Below, one piece after another: positions 54,420 to 63,807 of a stretch of DNA of 64,000 nucleotides. The DNA lies in NCBI GenBank assembly GCA_949316235.1, contig OX438749.1, positions 9,132,914-9,196,913 of the forward strand. Reading direction: 5' to 3'. A model generated the notes under the pieces. That model made no database searches and was not told where the DNA came from. It saw only the letters and a list, made by a program, of their open reading frames with translations. Source of the DNA: Oegoconia quadripuncta. Taxonomy: Eukaryota; Arthropoda; Insecta; Lepidoptera; Autostichidae. The stretch's first letter is position 1. Every line of letters starts with the position of its first letter. A program made the position numbers and the translations under genes.

Positions 54420-57400
54420 TTAAATTTTTTTCCCTGCATCTTTCAGAAAATAATAAATTGCCATGTAGGCATCCTGATTAGCCAGTAGTTTCTGCAGGTC
54501 ACGCGGGATTTCTTCTCCTGACTGATATATGTTCCTTAGCTTTTCTACTAATACTCTACGCTGTGATTCAAATGCAGTGCATGTATAAAACAAGTGGTTC
54601 AAGGTTTGTTCCTCTTCGCCACTGCAATGGTTGCATTCTGGTGATAAAATCATTTTCATACGATGCAGGTGAGCGTTGAATTGGCAGTGTCCAATCCTCA
54701 AACGGCATAGGGTAGTGTAAAAGTCTCTACATCTGTACGAGCCCTTGTCGAACCACGAGCACCCGATTTCCTTTTGAATATCTCCATACCATTTGCCTTT
54801 ATGTCGCAGGGAATCTTGCCATAAAATTGTCCATTTTTGTTTTAGGCTGTTTTTGATTACGGGCATAACATCGGTACATGGTAACATCACATCCACAGCA
54901 AAATGTTCAGCTTGTGAATTCTCCACAATGGATCTGCACAAGAAGTCAGCTCTCTCATTTCCTCGTACTCCGATATGAGACGGCGTCCAAACGAAATCCA
55001 CAGTCAGTTGAGTTTGATGCAAGTCCCACACCTTTAATCTGATACATTCAATTATGTAGCTCGATTTCGCTTTCAACTGCTGGTTCTTCAAGGCAATCAA
55101 TACACTTTGACTATCAGTCACTATCAACCATTTCTTTTGAATAGCACTATTTTTTTCAATATAGTGTAATGCTTCCAATATGGCATAAGCTTCTGCTGTG
55201 AATATTGAAGCTATAGGATTTATTTTTATGCCAAAACCAGTTCTTTTTTGAGGATCATAAATGGCTAATCCAGTTGCAGTAGTGGTCTTAGAACCATCAG
55301 TGTAGATTTGAAAATGCTCAGACCATTTACTTAAATAAGCATAAACATCTTCTTTTATTTTAAAATTTAAATCTATGTATATGCCGAGATCCTGAAATCT
55401 ACACTGAAAACTACCCCAATAACATGGCAATCTACTACTTTTATGAATTATATAACTATAACTATTTACAATTGACTGTACATTATTACAAATATATGCA
55501 GATGACCAAGTATTATTTACAATTTTTCTAAGCAATGAATCACTACTTTTGGAAAGCAATGACAAAATAAACTTGTTCTTCAACCATTCAAATCTTATTG
55601 CAAGAGGCTCTATGTTACATTCAACTTGTAATGAGTTGATTGGAGATGTGTTCATTGCCCCAATAATCAAACGTAAACACTTGTTTTGAATTTTTTCAAT
55701 TTTATCTAAAAGTAACTTGTTAGAGGCTATACAATAATAAGCATACTCAAAATGGCTTCTTACTAGTGCCTTATATAAAATTCTCAAAGTTTTAGGGTCT
55801 GCACCCCATGAAGTTTTTGCCAAAGATCTCAAAATATTATATGCTTTATTTGCTTTGTCACATATTTCAGAGACATAAGCATCAAATTTTAGATTAGAAG
55901 TAAAAGTCACTCCTAAAAATTTTATACTAGAAACAATGGGCAAATCTATAGTATCATAAGTAATAGACACATTATTTACACGAGCTTGCTTAGAAAAAAT
56001 CACAACTTTACTTTTAGTTGGACTAATTTCCAATTTTAATGTTTTAAAATATTTATTTAATTGTGATATTGCCTCATTTATGGTTCTGGCAGTGACATTA
56101 ATATCATTTGTCGAACAATAAATAGCCAAATCATCTGCAAATTGCAAGCTAGTAACATGGGGACCAAGTATTAAATTTAAACGTTTTATGTACAATATGA
56201 ACAACAAGGGGCTCAATATTCCTCCTTGACAACAACCTTTATAGGAATAACGGGGACCATATAAATTGTTATTATGTTTAACATAAACTTTTCTGCAATT
56301 TAGGAAATTAAAAATCCAATTTATAACCTTTGCAGGTAGTCCAATGGAATTCAACTCTGAGCAAAGTACAAGGTGGTCAACATTATTGAAGGCACCTATA
56401 ACATCAAAAAATACACAAATCAATGCATTATTGCTGGAAAAAGCCTTCAAAATGTCTAATTGAAGATGGGTAATGCTATCACGAGTTGACTTACCTCTGC
56501 GGAAACCAAACTGATTGTCTGGTAAGATACTATTTTTTTCAATATAAACTTCTAAACGTTGCTTTAGCAACTGCTCAAATATCTTACCTACGCAAGAAGA
56601 TAAGACTATTGGCCGATATGAATCTGCTTCATTGGGAGATTTATTTGATTTTAATATTGGCACAATACAGTCTGTTTTCCAAGAGTCAGGAATTAAGTTG
56701 TTAACCCATAATAAATTAATGATATGTAGAAAGATTTTTAAAGACTCGTCATTAAGAGAACGTAGCATTCTGTAAGATATCCAGTCTAATCCACAGGCAG
56801 TATCCCTCCTAGAGTGTACGGCGACCCTGAGTTCATTCAAAGTAAAATGGTTTATAATGTAACTATTACTTTCATTTTCATTGTGTCCTAATAGCAAAGG
56901 AGAGCACTCCGTTACATTATCTGGCTCTGATGTGTATTTGTGTAAAAAGGGCAATATCCATTCATCACTTAGACCGATGTTTTTAGTTGTAGTCTTGTTG
57001 AACTTTCTCATGTATTGCCAGATAATTCTAATTGGAGTGTCTCTGTTGAATGATTCACAAAGTCGCTGCCAACTCGTTATTTTTTCCTGTCTTAAAATTA
57101 GCTTTTTCCTAGCCTGTAACCTTTTAAAATTAATGTAGTTTTCCTGGGTAGAGTTATCTTTAAAATCTTTATATGCCTGACGAGAAGCTTCGACAGCTTC
57201 ACTACACTTACCGTTCCACCATGGAATAGAATAATTTTTCCTATTTTTACTAGGTAATCTACTATTCTGTTGACTTTGGCTTATCCTCTGTGAACTGCTT
57301 AACTGAATGACTGATTCAAGAACTGAACAGAAGTTTTTATAAGAGTCAAGAGGATCATCATCCATAGAAAATTCCATAAGTTTAGAATTAACAAGTTCTG

Positions 57401-58142
57401 TGTATTTTTCCCAGTTAACTAACTTCAAATTGCAGTGTTTAGGTATATTAGATGCTTGTGTAGGTTGATTTAAATTATTCACCAAAGATATTTTGGTAAT
57501 TACAGGAAGGTGATAGCTGCCCAGTGGATCATCATGAACACCCCAATTGCAAGATATCGCCAGTGAGGATGATACAAATGTTAAGTCAATAGCACTTGGT
57601 CTCCATCGGTCAGAACCTACAGTAGTAGCCTGGCCATTATTAAGAAGTATCAAGTCATTATTCTCGGCTACATCCCATAGATCTCTACCTCGACTGTCAG
57701 TAGAATGACAACCCCATATGGTGCTATGAGCATTAAAATCCCCTGTAATAATTATAGGACCAGGTAAACTTTTTATAAGATGATCGAATTTAGATTTATC
57801 AAAATGAGGCCTACATACTGTAGGACAATAAACACTGACTATTGTTAGCAATTGGTTCATATATTTAATTTGTATAGCGATATTTTGCAAAGAGTCATCA
57901 TGAGCAGTGTGAATAACTTGAAATGGAATGTCATCTTTGATAATTATAGCAACGCCATTATGATTGTTACCTGAGTCAAGTCTAGCAATTTTGTATCCTC
58001 TAATTGTTAATTTTTGTTCTGGCCTGAGCCAAGTCTCGCTTACAGTAGCAATATGTATATCATTCTGGTACAAAAAATTAACCAGTCCAAATTTATTACA
58101 TAAAATACTTTGTGAATTCCACTGAACCACATTTAGATCCAT
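54420..58142 (-). CDS. LINE ORF2: endonuclease, reverse transcriptase, RNase H
   Basis: 1240 aa. An APE-type endonuclease occupies about residues 1-225 (N9 in QWNSQ, E36 in SETWL, GDFNAHSTIWG near 134). The RT spans about 430-720, with FFDVIGAFNNVDH (motif A) and QFADDLAIY (motif C, near 667). RNase H spans about 940-1065, with IYTDGSK, FTAEAYAILEAL, VTDSQSVLIAL and TPSHIGVRGNERAD, i.e. D, E, D, H, D all present. A C-terminal CNHCSGEEEQTLNHLFYTC zinc-knuckle-like motif is near 1171. The protein nicks the target and primes reverse transcription there. One oddity: the endonuclease motif usually written SDHLP is GSYHLPV here (near 209), with Tyr at the Asp position. The start ATG shares its A with the ORF1 stop. 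Confidence 0.93.
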   Translation of the reverse strand: MDLNVVQWNSQSILCNKFGLVNFLYQNDIHIATVSETWLRPEQKLTIRGYKIARLDSGNNHNGVAIIIKDDIPFQVIHTAHDDSLQNIAIQIKYMNQLLTIVSVYCPTVCRPHFDKSKFDHLIKSLPGPIIITGDFNAHSTIWGCHSTDSRGRDLWDVAENNDLILLNNGQATTVGSDRWRPSAIDLTFVSSSLAISCNWGVHDDPLGSYHLPVITKISLVNNLNQPTQASNIPKHCNLKLVNWEKYTELVNSKLMEFSMDDDPLDSYKNFCSVLESVIQLSSSQRISQSQQNSRLPSKNRKNYSIPWWNGKCSEAVEASRQAYKDFKDNSTQENYINFKRLQARKKLILRQEKITSWQRLCESFNRDTPIRIIWQYMRKFNKTTTKNIGLSDEWILPFLHKYTSEPDNVTECSPLLLGHNENESNSYIINHFTLNELRVAVHSRRDTACGLDWISYRMLRSLNDESLKIFLHIINLLWVNNLIPDSWKTDCIVPILKSNKSPNEADSYRPIVLSSCVGKIFEQLLKQRLEVYIEKNSILPDNQFGFRRGKSTRDSITHLQLDILKAFSSNNALICVFFDVIGAFNNVDHLVLCSELNSIGLPAKVINWIFNFLNCRKVYVKHNNNLYGPRYSYKGCCQGGILSPLLFILYIKRLNLILGPHVTSLQFADDLAIYCSTNDINVTARTINEAISQLNKYFKTLKLEISPTKSKVVIFSKQARVNNVSITYDTIDLPIVSSIKFLGVTFTSNLKFDAYVSEICDKANKAYNILRSLAKTSWGADPKTLRILYKALVRSHFEYAYYCIASNKLLLDKIEKIQNKCLRLIIGAMNTSPINSLQVECNIEPLAIRFEWLKNKFILSLLSKSSDSLLRKIVNNTWSSAYICNNVQSIVNSYSYIIHKSSRLPCYWGSFQCRFQDLGIYIDLNFKIKEDVYAYLSKWSEHFQIYTDGSKTTTATGLAIYDPQKRTGFGIKINPIASIFTAEAYAILEALHYIEKNSAIQKKWLIVTDSQSVLIALKNQQLKAKSSYIIECIRLKVWDLHQTQLTVDFVWTPSHIGVRGNERADFLCRSIVENSQAEHFAVDVMLPCTDVMPVIKNSLKQKWTILWQDSLRHKGKWYGDIQKEIGCSWFDKGSYRCRDFYTTLCRLRIGHCQFNAHLHRMKMILSPECNHCSGEEEQTLNHLFYTCTAFESQRRVLVEKLRNIYQSGEEIPRDLQKLLANQDAYMAIYYFLKDAGKKI

Positions 58143-58144
58143 TA
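58140..58144 (-). promoter_or_regulatory. TAATG stop-start overlap between ORF1 and ORF2
   Basis: The ORF1 TAA (58144-58142) and the ORF2 ATG (58142-58140) share one A. In the Bombyx LINE SART1 the same UAAUG arrangement is known to couple ORF2 translation to ORF1 termination. Here that is inference from position alone. Confidence 0.8.
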
Positions 58145-59257
58145 AAGATTAAAATTGGAATTAAGAATCTCCTGTAAAGTTTGTTTAATAGTGTTTGAAT
58201 TAGTTGTACCACTTGATTTAATTTTGATCAGACTTTGTACTAAAATGTCAATTATTTTATCATCTTGTAAGATAGTTCGCAAGTTGTCTTTTGTAGGTTT
58301 TATGTTAGAAAATTGTCTGACGTTTGTTTTTTGAGTTTTAAGTAGTGGGAATTCTTTTTCATTAAACAAATCAACAAAAGCGACCGATCTTACTTTTTTC
58401 TTATTTTCTATAATTTTTTGTTGCTTTACAGGACATACTGTCGCTATGGCGACATGGTTGCCCTTGCAATGAAAGCATAGTGTAGTGTCACTAATGCATT
58501 CTTTATAATTATGACCTTCAGAGCAAATAGAGCACCTGACAGTGTTTTTACAAAATTTTGCAGTATGTCCGTACAGCAAACATTTATAACATTGTTTTAC
58601 AGGAGGTATATACTCCTTGACTGGAAATAGCCAGAAATTCAGCTCAACCGAATCTGGAAGAGTAGTTGACGCAAATGTGATGCTGACTGTTTGAGTAGGA
58701 ATTGTAGTATCTTTATCTTTTCTCATAAATCTCCTTATCGAAATGATTTTTGGTGAACATGTAAGGTGTTTGAAGAGTTTCGCATTACTATATTCTACCG
58801 GAACCCCTGTTATTACACCAACACGCTCCGAGGTGGACGCCGGAATAGAGGCCTCTAGAGAGTGCTGCTTCAAAAAATCCAGGTTCGATAATAGAGTGTT
58901 CGCTGCTGCCGGTCTGTCGAAAATTATGCCAAACTTGTGCCTATTTATTCTTTTAAATTGTTTAATGCCCTTAATATTACGTTGAAAAATGTTGGACAGG
59001 TACATGAGATCTCTATTTCCAATGGGTTTATTGTCATCGGTACTTGATATGAATACAATGTACTCTGCAGCTCCTCCACTTTCCGGGTAAGCTCGGGTGT
59101 AATTTTTTGTAAAATATGGCCTGTACTTATCGTTGTGCAGCTCCTCACATGCCGCCGTCGAAGAAGAGGACTCGTCGTCCGACGAGGACACGAGGACATC
59201 ATCAGGACCTTCATCGCGTTTGCGCTTTTTTTTCCTTCCCCCTTTCGTCTTCGTCAT
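58142..59257 (-). CDS. LINE ORF1: gag-like RNA-binding protein
   Basis: 371 aa. A very basic N-terminus (TKTKGGRKKKRKRDEG) is followed by an acidic-Ser stretch (SSSDDESSSSTAA). A central region of about residues 65-210 is likely RRM-like (contains IFDRPAAANTLL and VGVITGVPVEYS). Three CCHC knuckles follow: CYKCLLYGHTAKFC, CSICSEGHNYKEC and CFHCKGNHVAIATVC, at about 220-275. These proteins bind the element RNA to form the retrotransposition particle. The start ATG at 59257 is chosen because it opens the longest frame and follows a 132-bp leader. The basic N-terminus could also serve nuclear import. Confidence 0.9.
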   Translation of the reverse strand: MTKTKGGRKKKRKRDEGPDDVLVSSSDDESSSSTAACEELHNDKYRPYFTKNYTRAYPESGGAAEYIVFISSTDDNKPIGNRDLMYLSNIFQRNIKGIKQFKRINRHKFGIIFDRPAAANTLLSNLDFLKQHSLEASIPASTSERVGVITGVPVEYSNAKLFKHLTCSPKIISIRRFMRKDKDTTIPTQTVSITFASTTLPDSVELNFWLFPVKEYIPPVKQCYKCLLYGHTAKFCKNTVRCSICSEGHNYKECISDTTLCFHCKGNHVAIATVCPVKQQKIIENKKKVRSVAFVDLFNEKEFPLLKTQKTNVRQFSNIKPTKDNLRTILQDDKIIDILVQSLIKIKSSGTTNSNTIKQTLQEILNSNFNL

Positions 59258-59389
59258 TTTATAATAAAATACCCCAACTGTTATTTATGAATAACAAGCT
59301 ATTTATAGAGTATTGATTAATTATTTAATTAATTTCACTAAAAACTTTTAAAAACCCGCCTATACGTTCAAGCGTTCCCGCGCCTTTTC
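59258..59389 (-). promoter_or_regulatory. LINE 5' UTR / probable internal promoter region
   Basis: Between the target-site duplication and the ORF1 start. It begins (minus strand) GAAAAGGCGCGGGAACGCTT and is AT-rich towards the ATG. I-type elements carry internal promoters here; no specific motif is identified. Confidence 0.5.
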
Positions 59390-59403
59390 CTTTTACTTTT
59401 TTT
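59390..59403 (+). repeat. LINE target-site duplication, right copy
   Basis: CTTTTACTTTTTTT, matching 54333-54346, directly at the 5' end of the LINE, followed by GCTCACAAATTAGCGC. Confidence 0.75.
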
Positions 59404-59791
59404 GCTCACAAATTAGCGCTACGCGCGCACAAGCGTTTTTTTTTAATTAGGCAAAGGATACTGCAGACAGCCAGTACAGACAGCCACTAACAAATTAGGA
59501 AATTAAAGTTTTGTGTTCTTATTATAAATAAATGGTTGTTATTTCTTGTCGAAACTGATTGAAATAAAGATTAATAATTTATTTTAGTGTACAAATACCT
59601 CTCAAAGTATTTAATTTTTTAAAATTTTTATCAATTTTCGGAATAAAAACTCTTTGCTAGGATTAAAAAAATTACCATAGACGAAACTTCTTGACATTTT
59701 TTTAAAAAAAAACCGTACTACTTTTTAGCCCGAGGCCAAAATGCGCCACTTTTTGAACCTGTTTTTCATAGAAAAAATACCACTTTTCGAG
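59404..59791 (-). other. Displaced 5' flank of Crypton copy 2
   Basis: About 390 bp between the LINE and the right inverted end. It probably holds the recombinase promoter, now about 5 kb away from the gene. GCGCTACGCGCGCAC near 59420 resembles GCGCGCGATAGCGC in the corresponding part of copy 1 (52351). No ORF. Confidence 0.5.
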
Positions 59792-59949
59792 CAAATGTGT
59801 TATAAAATATATTTTGACATGGACATGTAATTTAGAATTGTTTACGTATCCAAACATAATACTAATGTTCCCAAATGACATTTTATGTTATCATTTAATA
59901 TTTGTGTGTATTATCTTCAATAGTTTACCGTAATTTGTAATGACATGAC

Positions 59950-60095
59950 ATTGGTGTCGATTCGGTTGCACACGAACTAAACTAAAACCAGATTTAGACT
60001 GGTGCTGTCACGTTATATTTTTACAGAGAGAAAAAGACAGGCCTACTTTAAAATTATTTTTAGTTTAGTTTGCGTACAACCGAATCGACACCATT
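59950..60095. mobile_element. Short TIR element (MITE), copy 2
   Basis: The left end GGTGTCGATTCGGTTGCACA and the right end (reverse complement GGTGTCGATTCGGTTGTACG) are inverted copies. The internal ACTAAACTAAAACCAG and AGAGAGAAAAAGACAG-type blocks match 20624-20766. Flanked by ATT on both sides. Confidence 0.7.
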
Positions 60096-61014
60096 GTCAA
60101 AATAAGCTGAATAAATCTAATCATAGCTCCCTGTGTCTCTTTCATTTCTACAGAATCCGACAGTGACAACATAATCTATAAGGTCATTGGCAGTTATCAG
60201 TCTCTTATCAATCTGCGTCGATTAGCGCATTTAGCAACGTTTGGCGCGGTCAGACCTTGGATGAACTAGGGGTCTTATAAATTTGAAGCCTTTATCTATC
60301 TGTGGTACTGTAGCGCCAAAACGGCTAAATTGATTTTTTTTTTATTTTGGAAACTATAGTGTTGCGAAATGACTTTTAGCCATATTTTGATGGAAATGGT
60401 TAAAGCGTTACTCAGATACCGACCTATTTAACGCTTAACACAGGCTTTAAACTTAAACCTCGGTAATTGAATCGGGCGTTAAAAATGTTTTAAATTAATA
60501 GGTAAATTCATTAAACGTTTAATGAATTTTTATTTACGCATTTGAACACGCATTGCAAAACTAGAGTCGTAATAAAATTTGAATGATTTGATCAACGTTC
60601 ATACGCACATGTTTCATAAAATTCGACCTAGTCATTTAAAATTCATGAAGTTTGTGGGGTTGTATTGGTATAACGAATTGTACTTCACCGAAGAACGTTT
60701 CGCTGAATTCCGAGTACATTGCGGAGTTTGTTTTTATTAAAATTTTTGGTCATGAACGAACTCTGCAAAGTCCTCGGCCGAACCGTGCTATACCTACCCC
60801 CGAAGTTTATAAGGGATACCGTGTGGAATACACACATACAACATAGAGTTCAACTGAATGCTATGCATAATTTGAAATTTCGGTGAAACAAGCAGATAAA
60901 ACAATACTCATCTCGTCTAAAACGCTACACAAATCAAATCTCTAAAACCCCACCCGAGTGGCACAGGTCAGTGGGCTTTATTGGAAAAAAATGTGTCGCC
61001 TGGACTCGTGCATA

Positions 61015-61150
61015 CTCAGCGGCGGCCGGCGCACACGACTCCACACTCGGCACTCACCCGCCGGCAAATCTTCCTGGCTAGCAACGATGTGAAGTTGTCG
61101 CGCTAAGCCGCCGCCCGCCCTGGCCGTGCCGCCGCCGCCAGGTGGGCACG
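61015..61150 (-). promoter_or_regulatory. GC-rich patch, possible exon or CpG promoter
   Basis: A sudden GC-rich block. On the minus strand a frame reads GGGGTARAGGGLARQLHIVA, then SQEDLPAG, and ends exactly at GGTGAGT, a perfect splice donor (exon edge 61058). This could be the 5' exon of an unseen minus-strand gene extending left. No homology is recognised, and Gly/Ala-rich codons may just reflect GC content. Confidence 0.3.
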
Positions 61151-61577
61151 TTCGGTGTTTAGAGTACATAACTGTAATATACCAACTACCTATGCAAGCT
61201 AGTAGATTGTACGTAGAGTCTGAAACTGGTAAACTTTTACAGGCCTGCCTACACAACACAAATTTATTATTCTCGGGAAGTCATAAACTTCTTGCGATAT
61301 TTTTTTTAATTAGTTACAGCAATTACTGAATTCCACAATAATCAATAAGTAGATACAATTAACAATATTGATGACTTGTTGAGAAAAATAATTTACAGGA
61401 CTGTGAAGGTTTATTTGTGTCATACCTACTGTACATACCCATACTTTTTATTATAAAACGTACGAAAAGGGCACGTTAAGAAAAATTGTGACATTTCTTA
61501 ATGCACACAATTTGAAAAGAAAATTTTATTCTATTCAATTGTTACTTTGCTAATTACGATCTCATTAAAGGAACTTT

Positions 61578-61826
61578 TTTTTTATGCATGACTGGTTCGT
61601 ACTTGACCTCAATCACATCTGATCAATCAATCTCAATCAATGCTATTAACATTGCTGCTTGGCGGCAGATTTAGATAAGATGGTGGTAGCTAGCCAGGCG
61701 GATATTTAAAATGCCCTACCACCAACCAAACCGAGTACTTAGTCATGTACCCCGCTGGGGATCGAACCCGCGACCTCCGAATCTTAAACCCAATGTTGTT
61801 TACATTGAGCCACGGAGGCGGTGAAA
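61578..61826 (-). repeat. SINE family C, copy 3 with tRNA-like head
   Basis: On the minus strand: CACCGCCTCCGTGGCTCAAT (box A-like), GGAGGTCGCGGGTTCGATCC (box B), TTGGTTGGTGGTAGGGCATT and ATCTTATCTAAATCTGCCGC. The central part of the body found in the other copies is deleted. Confidence 0.7.
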
Positions 61827-62344
61827 AAGTTCCTTCCTTCCTTAAAAAAAACTTAAAGTTACTTTTCACCACTAAAATCTTAAAATAGCTGTGACATCAC
61901 TACTAACATCGTTTATACAAAGTAAAGGATGTAAGAAACATATACTTCTATTAATTATCATCCCCATTATAGCCATAAAAGTACATTACGTGCACCTAGA
62001 CGTGATCGTGTTATTCAGGTCAAGGTGGCATTAGTGTTTATTTTATTACCATAGTTAGTGCCTTACATTGCCTTGTCAGCGCGAGCTGTCTGACTCTGAC
62101 GGCTAGAAATCCGGTAACCATGTTGAATGTTCGCCCAGCAACAAATCACAGACGAATTAACGAATGAATATTACAAATTGAAAATTTTAAAACCTACGTC
62201 TTTCCTCAGCTCATAGCAGGCACACTTTCTTCGGGAACATAGGTAAACCCTTCATTCGGCACCGTCGAGGTGTCGTGTTTGGTCAGACCTAAGGCTATGT
62301 TTATAGCCTTGATCGTTTGGTTGGAGTTCTGCTTGTCCGTGTTG

Positions 62345-62441
62345 TAGAATTCGGCTATAGTTCCTAGTGGAAAGTTGTTCGTAATCAGGAGTGGAGTCAC
62401 CAGTGAACAGGAATTACACGAATTAAATTTCACCCTGTATA
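62345..62441 (-). mobile_element. Half copy of the palindromic TA-flanked MITE
   Basis: TCGGCTATAGTTCCTAGTGG, AAAGTTGTTCGTAATCAGGA, GTGGAGTCACCAGTGAACAG and ATTAAATTTCACCCTGTATA match the right half of 24247-24523. The left half is missing. Confidence 0.6.
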
Positions 62442-63550
62442 GTTGGATTTTATACCACAAATGTATCCTATTGGCTATTTATCGTATCTAATTTCGAAAT
62501 CGGTCAAGCTGTATATAGGCTATTAGGACAAATTTAATATATTGTTGACTACAAAGTACAGTCGATCAAACAATTATTCTGAATCAAGCCGACTTGTGTG
62601 AATAGGACAGCGATTCCGAATACTTAGTATTTACATAATATCAAATTACTTACCTACTTCCCTGCATTGTTTATAATATTAACAATCGTCTTTGAGAATA
62701 TTTCTGAGACAAACCACACAATCGTCATTGCAGTACACACCAAAAAAATTATTAAGTACCTATGTGTTAATGTTACTGTAAACAAGGCCATGTAACTTTT
62801 TATATCTATGATTAAATTTCCAATTTTACTGTTACATAGAGAATAAATATAATTTATTGCTTTCACATAGGTATTGAGTCTTACTCAAATATTAGGATGT
62901 AGCAATAGGCCGAGGCTTCATTACATTCTAATTATTATTATTATCTATTCAATATGTCCATTTACCTATTTTCATTAATAATATATTTGAATAGATTAAA
63001 TTACATGTATCGTTATTAATTAACTAATTTCGGGAGGAGATGTGAAAAATATGCAATATTATACGCTAAGTGTAATATTTGTAAGCTATCAGTACTTATT
63101 TATTTCATATACACATACCAGGTATTGAAAATCGGTTAATTGTATGTAACCATAACTGGCATAATAAACTCTTTTTTAATACTTAGTTTTTTTATATATC
63201 TCAAATGTGACAATTGACGTTCTAAGTTCATAGAGATCCGGAGCTCTAAGTTCAGCTGTAAATAGAGTATTTTAGCGTACTTTATTTATGTGATACATTA
63301 AAAGTAGCACAATACTCTATTTTAGCGTACGGTTCGCAACATATTCCCAGAAAAGAGATGGGACAGAATTAAAACAACGCAAAGCCATATATGAATTTGT
63401 TCGTTTATATTTTTAGTCACCACGCTGTGCAGTCGAGTTTAAATCTTCGTCGTGTATAGACCAGGAAGACACAGAGCCCGCACTGTTCCGAGTCGTAATT
63501 TTATCGATATATTCGCTAACACAACTGTCCTATGTAAACCTGTCAACAGC

Positions 63551-63585
63551 GAGTGACGTGACGTCACTAATTACGTCATTAACTC
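63551..63585. promoter_or_regulatory. CRE cluster
   Basis: GTGACGTGACGTCACTAATT then ACGTCATT contains a full palindromic TGACGTCA (63559-63566), a half site on each side and another TGACGT at 63682. This is a CREB/ATF-type site cluster by consensus. No gene start is identified nearby. Confidence 0.35.
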
Positions 63586-63782
63586 CTCTATCTTGCCATA
63601 TAATTGCCGCCTCAGAGCGTTAGCACCAAAGACTTCACTTAGCAATAGGAAATTTTTGGTTAGCACTCAGCGGCCTGTCAAAAGTGACGTCTGACACTTT
63701 TTTATTTATTTTTGTCTTGTTCTAGATCGTTTTTCTATCGGTTTATCAATTCATTAATTTGAGGCACACAATGGCACGCACG

Positions 63783-63807
63783 CACGTTCACCAGCTATGT
63801 GAACGTG
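63783..63807. repeat. 9-bp hairpin
   Basis: CACGTTCAC and GTGAACGTG are exact inverted copies around CAGCTAT. Confidence 0.8.

Larger units (their letters stand above)
54347..59389 (-). mobile_element. Full-length I-type non-LTR retrotransposon (LINE)
   Basis: About 5.04 kb: 132-bp 5' UTR, ORF1, ORF2 overlapping in TAATG, a 56-bp 3' UTR and a poly(A) tail of at least 17 bases (T-run 54341-54363). A 14-bp target-site duplication flanks it. RNase H at the ORF2 C-terminus and CCHC knuckles in ORF1 place it in the I superfamily (I/Nimb-like) rather than Jockey or R1. Both ORFs are uninterrupted, so the copy is young. It is inserted in the 5' flank of the tyrosine recombinase gene in the same orientation. 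Confidence 0.9.
52927..59807 (-). mobile_element. Crypton-like tyrosine-recombinase element copy 2, interrupted by a LINE
   Basis: Bounded by a 16-bp perfect inverted pair, TTTTATAACACATTTG (52927-52942) and CAAATGTGTTATAAAA (59792-59807). The analogous pair in copy 1 has different but again self-matching bases. It contains an intact two-exon recombinase gene. Its 5' flank is split by the LINE at 54347-59389. Without the LINE the element is about 1.8 kb. Exact borders are uncertain because Crypton insertion needs only a short core identity and leaves no standard duplication. Confidence 0.55.
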
